Assembly: GCA_934726055.1 (NCBI GenBank) | Contig: CAKVCZ010000005.1 | Span: forward strand, 62,001-126,000 | Direction: 5' to 3' | Length of the DNA stretch: 64,000 bases | DNA from: an uncultured Candidatus Melainabacteria bacterium | GTDB lineage: Bacteria > Cyanobacteriota > Vampirovibrionia > Gastranaerophilales > Gastranaerophilaceae | In this document: piece by piece, positions 1 to 7,996 of the stretch | How the letters are laid out: each line of letters starts with the position of its first letter | How positions within the stretch are numbered: position 1 is the first letter of the stretch | The notes under the pieces: model-generated | The model's database searches: none | Seen by the model: the letters and a program-made list of their open reading frames with translations, nothing else | Told to the model about the DNA's origin: nothing | Made by a program: the position numbers and the translations under genes

Positions 1-2
1 AT

Positions 3-278
3 TTGGATAAAGCATTGAGATTTATAGAGTTTCAATCACCTCAGTTGTTATACATTGAGGGCATGATGTCCAAATATGATTATATTTCGAGCCTTGTATT
101 CAATAACAAAACCGTGATAACAGAATTTTTGGCAGAAAATATGTCTGATTTGCGTGAAAAAATGGCATATCCGGAAGTTGAAACTTTTAAATCTTTGGTA
201 AATTGTTTGATTTTCATTCATTCTAAAGATAGTGTTGAAATTTTTGACAAAAATACAATTCAAAAATACTTGGCATAA
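3..278 (+). CDS. C-terminal part of an unidentified protein, cut by the window edge
   Basis: The reading frame is open from the first full codon of the window to a TAA at 276-278 and gives 91 residues. The first codon is TTG, but nothing upstream is visible, so the true start probably lies outside the window. The visible part is a mixed helical sequence with no signal peptide, membrane segment or recognisable motif. The next gene is on the opposite strand and converges with it. I do not recognise the family. Confidence 0.5.
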   Translation: MDKALRFIEFQSPQLLYIEGMMSKYDYISSLVFNNKTVITEFLAENMSDLREKMAYPEVETFKSLVNCLIFIHSKDSVEIFDKNTIQKYLA

Positions 279-313
279 GCTTGTATTTATAGAAATTGGT
301 GAGATAAGGTATT

Positions 314-904
314 TTAAACCTCAAATTCGACAGTTGAATCAACTTCAGGTTTTATTTCTTTTGCAATATAATTTTCATTTTCGGAATTGATTTCTTCTGA
401 ATTTTCGCTTTTTATTTTGTCATTTAAATATTTTAAATATTCGGCATAAGTTACAACTCCGTTTTTATTTAAGTCCATATCTTCGTTGTATTTTTCGTCG
501 CCTTTTTTAGCGTAAATTGCTTTATCTTCAACTTTAGTTTCGTCGTCATCTTTTAAATTACTTTTTACGGTTTTATCATCTGAATTGGCGGAAATTATTG
601 CTTGTAGCATTTGAAGTTTGTCTTTTTCGCTGATATTATTTTCTTCGCAATATTTATTAAATTCTTCTAATGAAACTTGTCCGTCATTATTCAAATCCAT
701 TTGTTTAATAAATCCTGCACTGCCTTTTTTTGCTAAAATAACATTGCTGTTAGGAGATGTTTTTTGATTATTTTTAGATTCAATTTTTGTTTCTAATTTA
801 TCTTGATTATTTTTGTTACTTTCTTTTAATAGCTTTTGAGCATTTTTATATTGATTTATAAAATTAGTTAAATCTGAATTTGAAGATATATTTGACGAAT
901 CCAT
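314..904 (-). CDS. EF-hand calcium-binding protein
   Basis: A 196-residue acidic protein with two canonical EF-hand loops. Loop one has ligands D70, N72, D74, Q76, S78 and E81, and loop two has D144, N146, N148, V150, T152 and E155. Each loop is followed by a short E/F/Y-rich helix. The N-terminal 60 residues are rich in Asn, Ser and Lys and look disordered, and there is no signal peptide. EF-hands of this spacing bind Ca2+; a buffering or sensor role is inference. A ribosome-binding sequence (GGAGAC, plus-strand complement near 911-917) precedes the ATG. The gene converges with the truncated gene at the window start and is not in an operon. Confidence 0.75.
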   Translation of the reverse strand: MDSSNISSNSDLTNFINQYKNAQKLLKESNKNNQDKLETKIESKNNQKTSPNSNVILAKKGSAGFIKQMDLNNDGQVSLEEFNKYCEENNISEKDKLQMLQAIISANSDDKTVKSNLKDDDETKVEDKAIYAKKGDEKYNEDMDLNKNGVVTYAEYLKYLNDKIKSENSEEINSENENYIAKEIKPEVDSTVEFEV

Positions 905-988
905 TTATAAGTCTCCTTGTATGTTTTGACAAAAATTTTTAAAAAATTTTGCATTAAATTTTTGAAATTTATTGCTTATTTTAGCATT

Positions 989-1022
989 AAAAAAGACAAT
1001 GTTCAATTCATTGTCTTTTTTA
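989..1022 (-). terminator. Rho-independent terminator next to a tRNA-like remnant
   Basis: Stem AAAAGACAATG with CATTGTCTTTT and a short AT loop, flanked by A and T tracts, so it can work on both strands. It sits just past the tRNA-3'-end-like sequence at 1026-1055, the same position a similar hairpin (2491-2516) holds relative to the intact tRNA. Confidence 0.6.
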
Positions 1023-1025
1023 AAT

Positions 1026-1055
1026 TGGGCCGCAGGTGTCAAAACTCGAACTTAA
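1026..1055 (-). pseudogene. tRNA 3'-end-like remnant (possible attachment-site scar)
   Basis: Read on the minus strand this contains a T-arm-like unit, a stem TTAAG/TTTGA around the loop TTCGAGT, followed by an acceptor-like tail ending GCGGCCCA. The tail is about five bases too long for a normal acceptor and no D-arm or anticodon arm lies upstream, so it is not a working tRNA. Positions 1022-1031 (AAATTGGGCC) are identical to 2521-2530 at the 3' end of the intact tRNA. It may be a degraded tandem tRNA or the distal copy of an integration site. Confidence 0.35.
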
Positions 1056-1208
1056 AATTGTATGTAAATGAGTTTATAAAAGAAATTAAAGAAAACGCCG
1101 AAACATTTAATATTGTTGAAATTAACACGCTTTTAAAAGTTGCATAATTGTTTTTTGTCATACAAAAAACAAATCATACATTTTGATAATAGTTAAAAAC
1201 ATAATAAA

Positions 1209-1283
1209 AGTTATCCAACCGAAAAGGGCTCACTGGAATACTCCAACCCAAATTCATTCTCGCAAAGCGATATTTGGATAACT
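1209..1283 (+). ncRNA. Candidate structured RNA (three-way junction) upstream of the HEPN gene
   Basis: A perfect 10-bp outer stem joins AGTTATCCAA (1209-1218) to TTGGATAACT (1274-1283). Inside it are two hairpins: GGG 1226-1228 with CCC 1247-1249 enclosing TGGA 1234-1237 with TCCA 1242-1245 around an ATAC loop, and TCGC 1260-1263 with GCGA 1267-1270 around AAA. The whole would form a compact three-way junction. It ends 59 bases before the start codon of the HEPN-motif protein. A weak -10-like GATAAT (1185-1190) lies upstream. The strand is uncertain because the stems also fold on the other strand. Function as an antitoxin or guide-like RNA is inference. Confidence 0.4.
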
Positions 1284-1342
1284 ACTATTATTATTACCGA
1301 TTTATGGTACAATGTCAAGTGTAGTAGGAGAAAATAATAAAC

Positions 1343-2119
1343 ATGGATGAATACACATTAACAGAATTTTCAATTTTTTATAAAAGATTAATGGTAGTAG
1401 AAAATTGTTTAAAAACATATATAATTACCCAATATACAACTGTTTTTGGTGATAATGCATATAATATTTTATATAGATATTTTCATACATTGGATATTCA
1501 AAGGAAATTAAAAGAACAGATTTTTAGAAATATAAATTTATCTAAAAAAGATAATAATGAAAAACTTATTATGTCAGTAGATAAAATGTATCTAGGAGAA
1601 ATACTAAACCTTTTTGCTAACCCTGTATATTTAAAAAATAAAAAAGTTGCGAATATATTTTTTCCTATACCAACAGAAACAAATAACTCTGAATTTCAAC
1701 AAAAACAAAAGGCATTAAAAGATTTTAGGAATTGTATTGCTCATGGAAATGAAAAAAAATATTATTTGGAAAGAACTAGAATGATAAAAGGTCTAGTATT
1801 TTTCGAAAAAATATTACAATGTGGAACGGTTTTTACATTTGATGTTTTAGATAAAATTTCAAATTATAGAAAATTATCAGTTATTGAAATATTATCAATT
1901 ATCTATGACATTGATAAATCCTATTTTAAAGATGATAAAATGCTAATAATACTTTTTGACGATATTGCATTAATAAATGGTTATATATTTAAAAGTTTAC
2001 CTCAAAGATGGACAATAATAAGACGTAAATTTGAAATAGAAAAACAATTAAAAGAAAATAACATAAAAATTACGAATGTTTTAAAAGAAAATAATCAAAT
2101 GCGTTTAGATTTGCAGTAA
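1343..2119 (+). CDS. HEPN-motif protein, Abi-like; probable RNase toxin or abortive-infection factor
   Basis: A 258-residue, largely helical protein carrying the HEPN catalytic signature R-x4-H as R129-N-C-I-A-H134, with the polar residue N130 directly after the Arg as in RNA-cleaving HEPN families. The context around it (helix, then 'FRNCIAHG') resembles Abi-like proteins used in abortive infection, though I cannot assign an exact subfamily. The C-terminal 35 residues are Lys/Asn/Glu-rich. A TAGGAG ribosome-binding site (1325-1330) and a TACAAT -10-like box (1308-1313) precede the ATG. The gene looks more AT-rich than the flanking chromosome, which fits recent transfer. The structured element at 1209-1283 sits immediately upstream. 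RNase activity is inferred from the motif only. Confidence 0.7.
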   Translation: MDEYTLTEFSIFYKRLMVVENCLKTYIITQYTTVFGDNAYNILYRYFHTLDIQRKLKEQIFRNINLSKKDNNEKLIMSVDKMYLGEILNLFANPVYLKNKKVANIFFPIPTETNNSEFQQKQKALKDFRNCIAHGNEKKYYLERTRMIKGLVFFEKILQCGTVFTFDVLDKISNYRKLSVIEILSIIYDIDKSYFKDDKMLIILFDDIALINGYIFKSLPQRWTIIRRKFEIEKQLKENNIKITNVLKENNQMRLDLQ

Positions 2120-2170
2120 TTATAAATATTTGTAAATTTACTTTTATAAATTTGTAATTATAAAAAATAC

Positions 2171-2368
2171 ATGGCCAAAAAAGATAAAAAGATAAGATAT
2201 AAAGTTATTTTTGAAGATAAACCATGTTCTTATGAAGAATGTGTAATTTTGTATAAACAATTATTTGTAGAAATATTAAAAGCTGATAAATTCAAAACAA
2301 GAGAAACGATTGAAAGAGTTGTTAGAGAAGCATTTCCTCCCGAAATTTTTAAAGAGGTAATAGATTAG
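2171..2368 (+). CDS. Small basic protein of unknown function downstream of the HEPN gene
   Basis: A 65-residue Lys/Arg-rich protein with no membrane segment. The middle and end ('ETIERVVREAF', 'PPEIFKEVID') look like amphipathic helices. It begins 51 bases after the HEPN gene stop and has no clear ribosome-binding site, so coupled or weak translation is likely. The intervening DNA is extremely AT-rich with ATAAAT/ATTTAT inverted pieces. A role as a partner of the HEPN protein is only suggested by position. I do not recognise the family. Confidence 0.5.
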   Translation: MAKKDKKIRYKVIFEDKPCSYEECVILYKQLFVEILKADKFKTRETIERVVREAFPPEIFKEVID

Positions 2369-2490
2369 TGGATTCGAACTTTTTTAAAATAGGCTAAAAA
2401 CATTATAATTATTCTGTTTCAGGTATTTAAAAAATATTAAGCTTTGTTTTTGCAAATTTCTGAAAGCCAAACTAGAACTGCAAAATCACT

Positions 2491-2516
2491 AAAAAAGAGG
2501 GTTTTAGTACCCTCTT
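2491..2516 (-). terminator. Terminator of the CAT tRNA
   Basis: Read on the minus strand, AAGAGGG pairs with CCCTCTT around an 8-base loop and is followed by a run of six T. It lies 9 bases past the 3' end of the tRNA at 2525-2596 and also stands at the end of the HEPN islet. Confidence 0.75.
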
Positions 2517-2524
2517 GTTAAAAT

Positions 2525-2596
<72 letters not shown>

Positions 2597-2647
2597 ATTT
2601 GTCATGCTTTGTTTCTTATTATAATTTATCATTAATATTAATTAAAA

Positions 2648-3595
2648 TCAAGTACCTTCATAGTTTTTTAAAGTTCTGTCTATTAATTGTTTCATTGCAA
2701 GCTTATCACGCTGAGAGCTTATTACTTTACAATATATGTCGTATCTCATTAATCTTCTGTACAATTGTTCTTTGGATTCTTTTTGACTTACTACCGTTGT
2801 TATATCATTATTTCTTGAATTAATAGTATATTCTTCATTTCGAAGAGTGTAAACTTTTGCTAATCTACCTGTCAGCTCAAAAACTGTTGTGCTTGCAAAA
2901 TACTTTTTAGTACAGCATTGCGGTAATTGAACTATATTAATAACTTGTTTATCGTTTACTTCTAAAAATTCATTTAAATTTATATTAAAACATATAAAAA
3001 TAATGTTATTATCAATATATTTTACTTCAATTGGATCACAAGTAATAATATTTTCCTCTCCACTTAGATTTTTATATTTTAGTTGCAGACGCACAGCATC
3101 TTCACAATATTTTTCATACTGTCTGATTTTTTCTATATCTTGTTCTGTCGGTTGTGATAATTTTACATTTGTTTTTATACTTGAAAGGTGTTGTTTCTCT
3201 ATATTTCTATTACTTATAGGATAACGCATTTCTATTTGATAAAATAAATTTCTTAAATCATTTTGTATTTTTTTGCTAGGAGTTGTTTTTAATAAATCAT
3301 ATAATATTGCCAGTGCTTGAATGGATTCTTCACCAATATCAACCTTAAATGGTAATTCTTTTACTTCATATTTACATTTATTGCGTTCAAGTTTTATTCC
3401 TGCAAATTTCAAAGTAGCTAAATATTTGTAAATTACAGAATTTGAATATACAATTTTATCACTTTTTTGTGATTCTTCTAATTTTTCCAAATGTGTAATA
3501 ATTTCCGATACTGATGCCGGTTTTTCTATTAAAAACTTAAGCGTTTCAAAAACTCTATATGCAGAATTTGATTTATTACTGTTATTATTCTTCAT
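2648..3595 (-). CDS. WYL-domain transcriptional regulator (paralog 1)
   Basis: A 315-residue protein with an N-terminal winged-helix segment (about residues 10-75) followed by a middle helical region and a C-terminal beta-rich region (about 150-235) matching the WYL layout, then a final helical extension (about 260-315) typical of WYL-family C-terminal domains. WYL regulators sense ligands, often nucleic acids or nucleotides, and frequently control defence genes. Its start overlaps the end of the second WYL gene (3585-4535) by 11 bases, so the two are cotranscribed. It converges on the tRNA. The target genes are not evident; the HEPN islet is one candidate. Confidence 0.65.
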   Translation of the reverse strand: MKNNNSNKSNSAYRVFETLKFLIEKPASVSEIITHLEKLEESQKSDKIVYSNSVIYKYLATLKFAGIKLERNKCKYEVKELPFKVDIGEESIQALAILYDLLKTTPSKKIQNDLRNLFYQIEMRYPISNRNIEKQHLSSIKTNVKLSQPTEQDIEKIRQYEKYCEDAVRLQLKYKNLSGEENIITCDPIEVKYIDNNIIFICFNINLNEFLEVNDKQVINIVQLPQCCTKKYFASTTVFELTGRLAKVYTLRNEEYTINSRNNDITTVVSQKESKEQLYRRLMRYDIYCKVISSQRDKLAMKQLIDRTLKNYEGT

Positions 3596-4535
3596 ATAAT
3601 GCCTGCATTTCTTTCAATATATTTATAACTTTTTCTCTAATATGTAATGGTGAAATTACAGTACAATCATCTCCATAAGATAATATTTTCTGTATTAACT
3701 TAAATTCATTATCACTTTTAAATTCTATAATAATTTTGTTATCTTCTCGTTTTTTTACTGTTTCATTCGGATTCTGTTTGTAATTTTCAAAAGAAACATT
3801 TTTAAGTTCATACGTAATAGTTTGTGTATATTCTTCAATTAGTTCTTTTTGTAAATAAAAAGTTATTGGTGATATGATTTTCGAAACAAGCAAAAATGAG
3901 TTTGATTTAAAATTGAAGCAATATCCTGAAATATATATTTTTTTACTTCTAATTTCAAGATTTTCAACTAAAAAATCTATTTTAAGATTTTGTTTTGGGC
4001 TCTTGTATGTAAAAGAAATTTTATTTTTTAACTCTTTTGCTTTTATTAAATCTCTATATAATTCTTTATTAATATTTTTAAGCAAGGATATTCCTCTTAA
4101 AAATTCGGCAATATCTTCGTTTTTTGTATAAGAAGCTAAAGTATTAAAAAGATTGTCAAATTGTAATAATTGGTAGCAATCTAAATCTTTGCAAATATTG
4201 TTATACAATTTTGCCATTGATTTTGCAATTCTTAAGGTTATATCCAATTCAAAAGGATGTGTGGTTAATTTGTATTTGAAATTGTTGGATTTATCTGCTC
4301 GTGATATTACGCATCCGGAATCTCTAAGTGCTTTTAAGTCATTTCTTAGCGTATCAATAGAAAAAGCATTATTTGGATAATTATTTTTCTTAAAATACTC
4401 ATTAATTTCTTCTGCAGATTTAGGAGATTCGATTAGAAGTGAAAACAAAACTAATAATCTAACTCCCGTCAGATTAATTAATTCGGGTTTTAATTGTTCA
4501 AAATTTATTGAAGTAATCATAGTGCACCAAACCAT
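3585..4535 (-). CDS. WYL-domain transcriptional regulator (paralog 2)
   Basis: A 316-residue protein with a DeoR-type helix-turn-helix at about residues 20-85 ('AEEINEYF', 'DTLRNDLKALRDSG') and a beta-rich WYL-like domain at about 165-240, then a C-terminal domain with 'LIQKILSYGDDCTVISPLH', a pattern usual in WYL proteins. An alternative ATG five codons downstream (start at 4520) is possible; neither has a strong ribosome-binding site. The first gene of a two-gene unit with the paralog at 2648-3595, it is divergent from the spmA-like gene, with a 91-base shared promoter region. Confidence 0.65.
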   Translation of the reverse strand: MVWCTMITSINFEQLKPELINLTGVRLLVLFSLLIESPKSAEEINEYFKKNNYPNNAFSIDTLRNDLKALRDSGCVISRADKSNNFKYKLTTHPFELDITLRIAKSMAKLYNNICKDLDCYQLLQFDNLFNTLASYTKNEDIAEFLRGISLLKNINKELYRDLIKAKELKNKISFTYKSPKQNLKIDFLVENLEIRSKKIYISGYCFNFKSNSFLLVSKIISPITFYLQKELIEEYTQTITYELKNVSFENYKQNPNETVKKREDNKIIIEFKSDNEFKLIQKILSYGDDCTVISPLHIREKVINILKEMQALYEE

Positions 4536-4614
4536 GTAAAGTATATCAGTTTTTTGTATTTTCTACAAAATATTTACAAAGTATTAAGTATTTTATTTTT
4601 CTTATTTGAATTGA

Positions 4615-4627
4615 TATAATATAAAAA
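4615..4627 (+). promoter_or_regulatory. -10 box abutting the spmA-like start codon (leaderless transcript)
   Basis: A perfect TATAAT at 4615-4620 lies six bases before the ATG at 4627. The expected transcription start is therefore the start codon itself, and no ribosome-binding sequence is present. This predicts a leaderless mRNA. No good -35 box is seen. Confidence 0.5.
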
Positions 4628-5208
4628 TGAATTACATATTTTATTTTTTAATTGTCATATCCTTAATTTTTGCAGGTTTTAACGGAAAGTTACAAGATGT
4701 AGTTAATGCAATTTTATCAGGAGCGGAACTTTCGGTTAAAGTTGCTTTTTCACTTATCGGAATAATGGCTTTTTGGCTTGGTATAATGAAAATTGCTGAG
4801 AAATCCGGAATATTGGATATAATTACAAAATTAATAAAACCTATAACAAAATGGTTATTTAATGAGGTTCCGCAAGATAATAAAGCTATTGGAGATATTG
4901 CAATGAGTTTTTCTGCAAATGCTTTGGGCTTAACAAATGCGGCAACTCCAATAGGATTAAAGGCTATGGACGAATTGCAAGAATTGAATGCTGATAAAAA
5001 TTCTGCATCAAATTCAATGTGTATGTTTCTTGCAATGAATACCGCAGGGTTTCAGATTGTTCCGGCTACTGTAATTGCTGTTCTTGCAGGGATTGGGTAT
5101 AAAAATCCGACTGAAATTATAATGCCAACATTAATTGTAACAACTATTGCCTTTATCAGTGCAATATTAACTGCAAAATTGTTTCAACGATTTTGGAGGA
5201 TTCAATAA
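4627..5208 (+). CDS. spmA: SpmA-like nucleoside-recognition (Gate) membrane protein
   Basis: A 193-residue membrane protein with about five hydrophobic segments and the Gate-domain signature 'SFSANALGLTNAATPIG', typical of SpmA. The family name comes from Bacillus spore maturation, but paired SpmA/SpmB proteins are common in non-sporulating bacteria, where the transported substrate is not settled. The gene is followed without a gap by its partner: its TAA (5206-5208) shares one base with the next ATG. Transcription probably starts at the ATG. Confidence 0.85.
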   Translation: MNYIFYFLIVISLIFAGFNGKLQDVVNAILSGAELSVKVAFSLIGIMAFWLGIMKIAEKSGILDIITKLIKPITKWLFNEVPQDNKAIGDIAMSFSANALGLTNAATPIGLKAMDELQELNADKNSASNSMCMFLAMNTAGFQIVPATVIAVLAGIGYKNPTEIIMPTLIVTTIAFISAILTAKLFQRFWRIQ

Positions 5209-5747
5209 TGCATTTTCAATCTATTTTTAATATAATATCGCTTTGGACATTGCCTGTTATATTGATAGTAATATTAACTTTGGCTCTAATAAGAAAAGTC
5301 CCTGTGTATGAATGTTTTATAGATGGTGCAAAAGATGGTTTTGATGTAGCAATAAAAATTATCCCATATTTAGTGGCGATTTTAGTTGGAATATCTATGC
5401 TAAGGGCATCCGGTTTAATAGAATCTGTTGGCGTATGGTTATCACCGCTTTTGGAAAAATTGTCTGTTCCTGTCGATGTTTTACCTCTGTTTATCGTTCG
5501 TTCATTGTCAGGCTCTGCGGCTTTAGGTGTTTTTTCGGATATAGCCAATCAATTTGGACCGGACAGTTATGCAACAAAGTTGGCAGCAATTGTTGTCGGA
5601 AGTTCTGAAACAACATTTTATGTAATTGCTGTATATTTTGGCTCTGTTGGAATAAAAAAAGTACGATATGCTCTTATAACGGGTTTGATTGCGGATGTTA
5701 TTGGAATACTGGCAGCAATCTTGGTAGCACATCAGGTTTTCTTGTAG
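5208..5747 (+). CDS. spmB: SpmB-like nucleoside-recognition (Gate) membrane protein
   Basis: A 179-residue membrane protein, second half of the SpmA/SpmB pair, with Gate-domain segments around residues 40-80 and the conserved 'RSLSGSAALGVFSD' and 'GSSETTFYVIAVYFG' stretches. The ATG at 5208 is preferred over an in-frame TTG at 5193, because a GGAGGA ribosome-binding site (5195-5200) lies seven bases before it. The last 50 bases overlap the 3' end of the convergent zinc-ribbon gene. Confidence 0.85.
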   Translation: MHFQSIFNIISLWTLPVILIVILTLALIRKVPVYECFIDGAKDGFDVAIKIIPYLVAILVGISMLRASGLIESVGVWLSPLLEKLSVPVDVLPLFIVRSLSGSAALGVFSDIANQFGPDSYATKLAAIVVGSSETTFYVIAVYFGSVGIKKVRYALITGLIADVIGILAAILVAHQVFL

Positions 5748-6087
5748 TATCAACCCAGCATTGTGTAACTACACGTTTTGCTTGAGGTTTTGTTTCTTTT
5801 CTTATTAATGCAGCATAATTGATATTAATAAAATCAATTGTATCTAATTTTTCTACAACGTAATCTGCACTTCCGCAATTATGACAGAAATTACCTATTG
5901 GTACAACTTTACCATTTTTTACAATAGCTTTTTGTTTAATGCCACAGCAAGAACATCTTACGATGTACCATTGGTTTTCTATTAATGCTCCACAATCTGG
6001 ACAATAGCCAAAGCTTTTGCTTAAGTCCATGTGTTCATGTGTGCATTTTTGTTCCCCAAAAATTTTGTTTAATACGTCTAAAATCAT
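5698..6087 (-). CDS. Zinc-ribbon protein of unknown function
   Basis: A 129-residue protein with three CxxC-type knuckles: CPDCG near residue 29, CSCCG near 46 and CHNCG near 68, which together could form two small zinc ribbons. No catalytic domain or membrane segment follows. The C-terminal end overlaps the tail of spmB on the other strand by 50 bases, an unusual but clean convergent overlap. A role in nucleic-acid or protein binding is inference from the fold. Confidence 0.65.
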   Translation of the reverse strand: MILDVLNKIFGEQKCTHEHMDLSKSFGYCPDCGALIENQWYIVRCSCCGIKQKAIVKNGKVVPIGNFCHNCGSADYVVEKLDTIDFININYAALIRKETKPQAKRVVTQCWVDTTRKPDVLPRLLPVFQ

Positions 6088-6252
6088 AATAACCTCGATT
6101 GCATTTTGTAGAATTTAACATGTAGATGTATTTTATTTAAGGATGTTTTTTTAAAAGTCAACATTTTTGTAAAAATTTTTATAACATTATTGAAAAGGTT
6201 ATAAAAATAATATAAAATAGAAAATATAGCTTGTCTGTTAAAGGGGATTTTT

Positions 6253-7089
6253 ATGAGAGTCTTTAAGGAAAAGAAGATAACAACTATCTGTATGATTGCG
6301 TTTACATTGGCAGAAGTCCTTGTTGTTATCGGAATAATTGGTACAGTTGCAGTTTTGACTCTTCCAAATCTTAATAATGGTATATCTGAAGAAAAAACGA
6401 TTGCGAAGTTAAAACAAACTTATACAGATTTGAATCAAGCTCAGGAATTGGCAATTGCAAAGTATGGTCCAATACAGTATTGGTTTCCTGATTCAGGAAC
6501 AAGTGCTGATTATGCAACCTTATATGCAACAAGAATAATGAAATTTTTAAAGGTGAGTAAAACATGCGATGATGCAAAAGGTTGTGTTACGGATGCTTAT
6601 GTAAAAAAAGCTGATGGTACCAATTCAGGTACTCATTTTGAAAAATACAGTTCTGATGTGTATTATCGTATGGTTTTGTCAAACGGTGCAACTGCTATTG
6701 TTTTATTAGAACATAAAAATTGTAATACAAATTTGATGTTAGCAACTTTATATACTGATAAAAGTTTAAAATCTGCAGTGAGGGATTCTGTTTGTGGAAT
6801 TTTATATCTTGATATTGATGGACCAAAAAAGGGTCCGTTTAAAGCAGGAACTGATTTCTTTTATTTCTACATAACAAAAAATGGAATTCTTCCATATGGT
6901 ACAAAAATGGATACCTATGATGGAAATAGGGATGTTACATATCTTCGCCGCAAATGTTTTACAGACGGTGTCAGTTGTGCATCTTGGGTTCTAAAAAACG
7001 ACAATATGGATTATTTACATGCAAGCTCTGTGGGTAAGTGTAATGATACCGGAGTTTATTTAACTTGGGAACAAACAACTTGTAAATAG
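6253..7089 (+). CDS. Type IV prepilin-like protein
   Basis: A 278-residue protein with a class III signal: a short basic leader, then 'A|FTLAEVLVVIGIIGTVAV', the prepilin peptidase site and the hydrophobic helix with Glu at +5. The residue before the cleavage point is Ala, not the usual Gly. The C-terminal globular part has several Cys residues and the motifs 'DIDGPKKGP' and 'NMDYL', both shared with the prepilin at 54568-55374. It is probably a minor pilin or pseudopilin. A ribosome-binding site AAAGGGG lies at 6240-6246. The gene stands alone and converges with aroQ. Confidence 0.85.
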   Translation: MRVFKEKKITTICMIAFTLAEVLVVIGIIGTVAVLTLPNLNNGISEEKTIAKLKQTYTDLNQAQELAIAKYGPIQYWFPDSGTSADYATLYATRIMKFLKVSKTCDDAKGCVTDAYVKKADGTNSGTHFEKYSSDVYYRMVLSNGATAIVLLEHKNCNTNLMLATLYTDKSLKSAVRDSVCGILYLDIDGPKKGPFKAGTDFFYFYITKNGILPYGTKMDTYDGNRDVTYLRRKCFTDGVSCASWVLKNDNMDYLHASSVGKCNDTGVYLTWEQTTCK

Positions 7090-7091
7090 TT

Positions 7092-7526
7092 CTATTTTTG
7101 GAGCTTATTTATAAGTGCATGAATTCCTAATTCATAAGAGTATGTGCCAAATCCGCAAATTTGACCAATACATACAGGAGAAATTAGTGAATTGTGTCTA
7201 AATTCTTCTCTGGCATGAATATTAGTTAAATGAATTTCTACAACAGGAACGTTAACTGATGCTATGGCATCTCTTATAGAAACGCTTGTATGAGTGTATC
7301 CTCCTGCGTTTAACACTATTCCGTCAAATATGTTTTCCGATTGTTGAATTTTATCAATTATATCTCCCTCGTGATTAGATTGATAAAATTCTATTTCAAA
7401 ATTATTTTTATTTGCAAAAATTTCTAAAGAGTTTTGAATATCTTTAAGTGTAGTATTTCCGTATTTTTCAGGTTCTCTTTTTCCTAATAAATTCAAATTT
7501 GGTCCATTTAAAACTAATATTTTCAT
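7092..7526 (-). CDS. aroQ: 3-dehydroquinate dehydratase, type II
   Basis: A 144-residue protein of the usual type II length. It catalyses the third step of the shikimate pathway, 3-dehydroquinate to 3-dehydroshikimate. It opens with 'LNGPNLNLLGKREPEKYG', carrying the catalytic Tyr, followed by 'NAGGYTHTSVSIRDA' and 'EIHLTNIHAREEFRHNS', which supply the active-site His and Arg. It stops two bases from the convergent prepilin gene, with no room for a separate terminator. No other aro genes are nearby. Confidence 0.95.
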   Translation of the reverse strand: MKILVLNGPNLNLLGKREPEKYGNTTLKDIQNSLEIFANKNNFEIEFYQSNHEGDIIDKIQQSENIFDGIVLNAGGYTHTSVSIRDAIASVNVPVVEIHLTNIHAREEFRHNSLISPVCIGQICGFGTYSYELGIHALINKLQK

Positions 7527-7642
7527 AAAATCCTCTTACATATTATATATATCAAGATTATATCAGAAAAAGAAAAATAAATGTTGTGTAAAAATTTATG
7601 GTTTGTGGTATATTAAAAGTATATAGAAAATTTGAGGTATAA

Positions 7643-7990
7643 ATGGAAGAAAAAAAATCGCAACAGCGTCGTTGGTATGACAAAGATCCTGCATTAAAAG
7701 AAGCTTTGGAGCTATTAAGATTGGCTCCCGGAGATAAAAAAGATGCAGCAGCAGATTTTGTTATTCAATTGCAAGAACAAATTGCAGGAGATGTAATTGA
7801 AAAAATTTATGATATCATGTGCGAATATCATGGAAAAGGCAGACGTTGGTACGATAATGATCCAATAGTAATGAAAGCTATTCAATTGCTAAGAGTTGCT
7901 CCAAAACATACTCAGAAAGAAGCTGCATTAAAGTTGTTAACCGCACTTGAAAACAATGAAGGTGGCGGTATGGAATTGTTAAAAGATTAA
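7643..7990 (+). CDS. Hypothetical protein made of two tandem repeats
   Basis: A 115-residue soluble protein built from a duplicated unit of about 40 residues. Each begins 'RRWYDxDP' and continues into an amphipathic helix ('ALELLRLAP', 'AIQLLRVAP'), at about residues 8-47 and 66-104. The duplication must be old, as outside the motif the repeats differ. It ends six bases before folE2 and is likely cotranscribed with it. Start chosen at the ATG behind GAGGT. The function is unknown. Confidence 0.65.
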   Translation: MEEKKSQQRRWYDKDPALKEALELLRLAPGDKKDAAADFVIQLQEQIAGDVIEKIYDIMCEYHGKGRRWYDNDPIVMKAIQLLRVAPKHTQKEAALKLLTALENNEGGGMELLKD

Positions 7991-7996
7991 AAAACA

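Noticed and set aside
917..1147. A 76-codon plus-strand frame next to the tRNA-like remnant
   Set aside because: Its first half runs through the terminator hairpin and the tRNA-like remnant. Only the last 30 codons look protein-like, so it may be the tail of a lost gene but not a gene.
4627..5747. Evidence for sporulation from SpmA/SpmB-like genes
   Set aside because: The pair is widespread in bacteria that do not sporulate, and no other spore gene is present.
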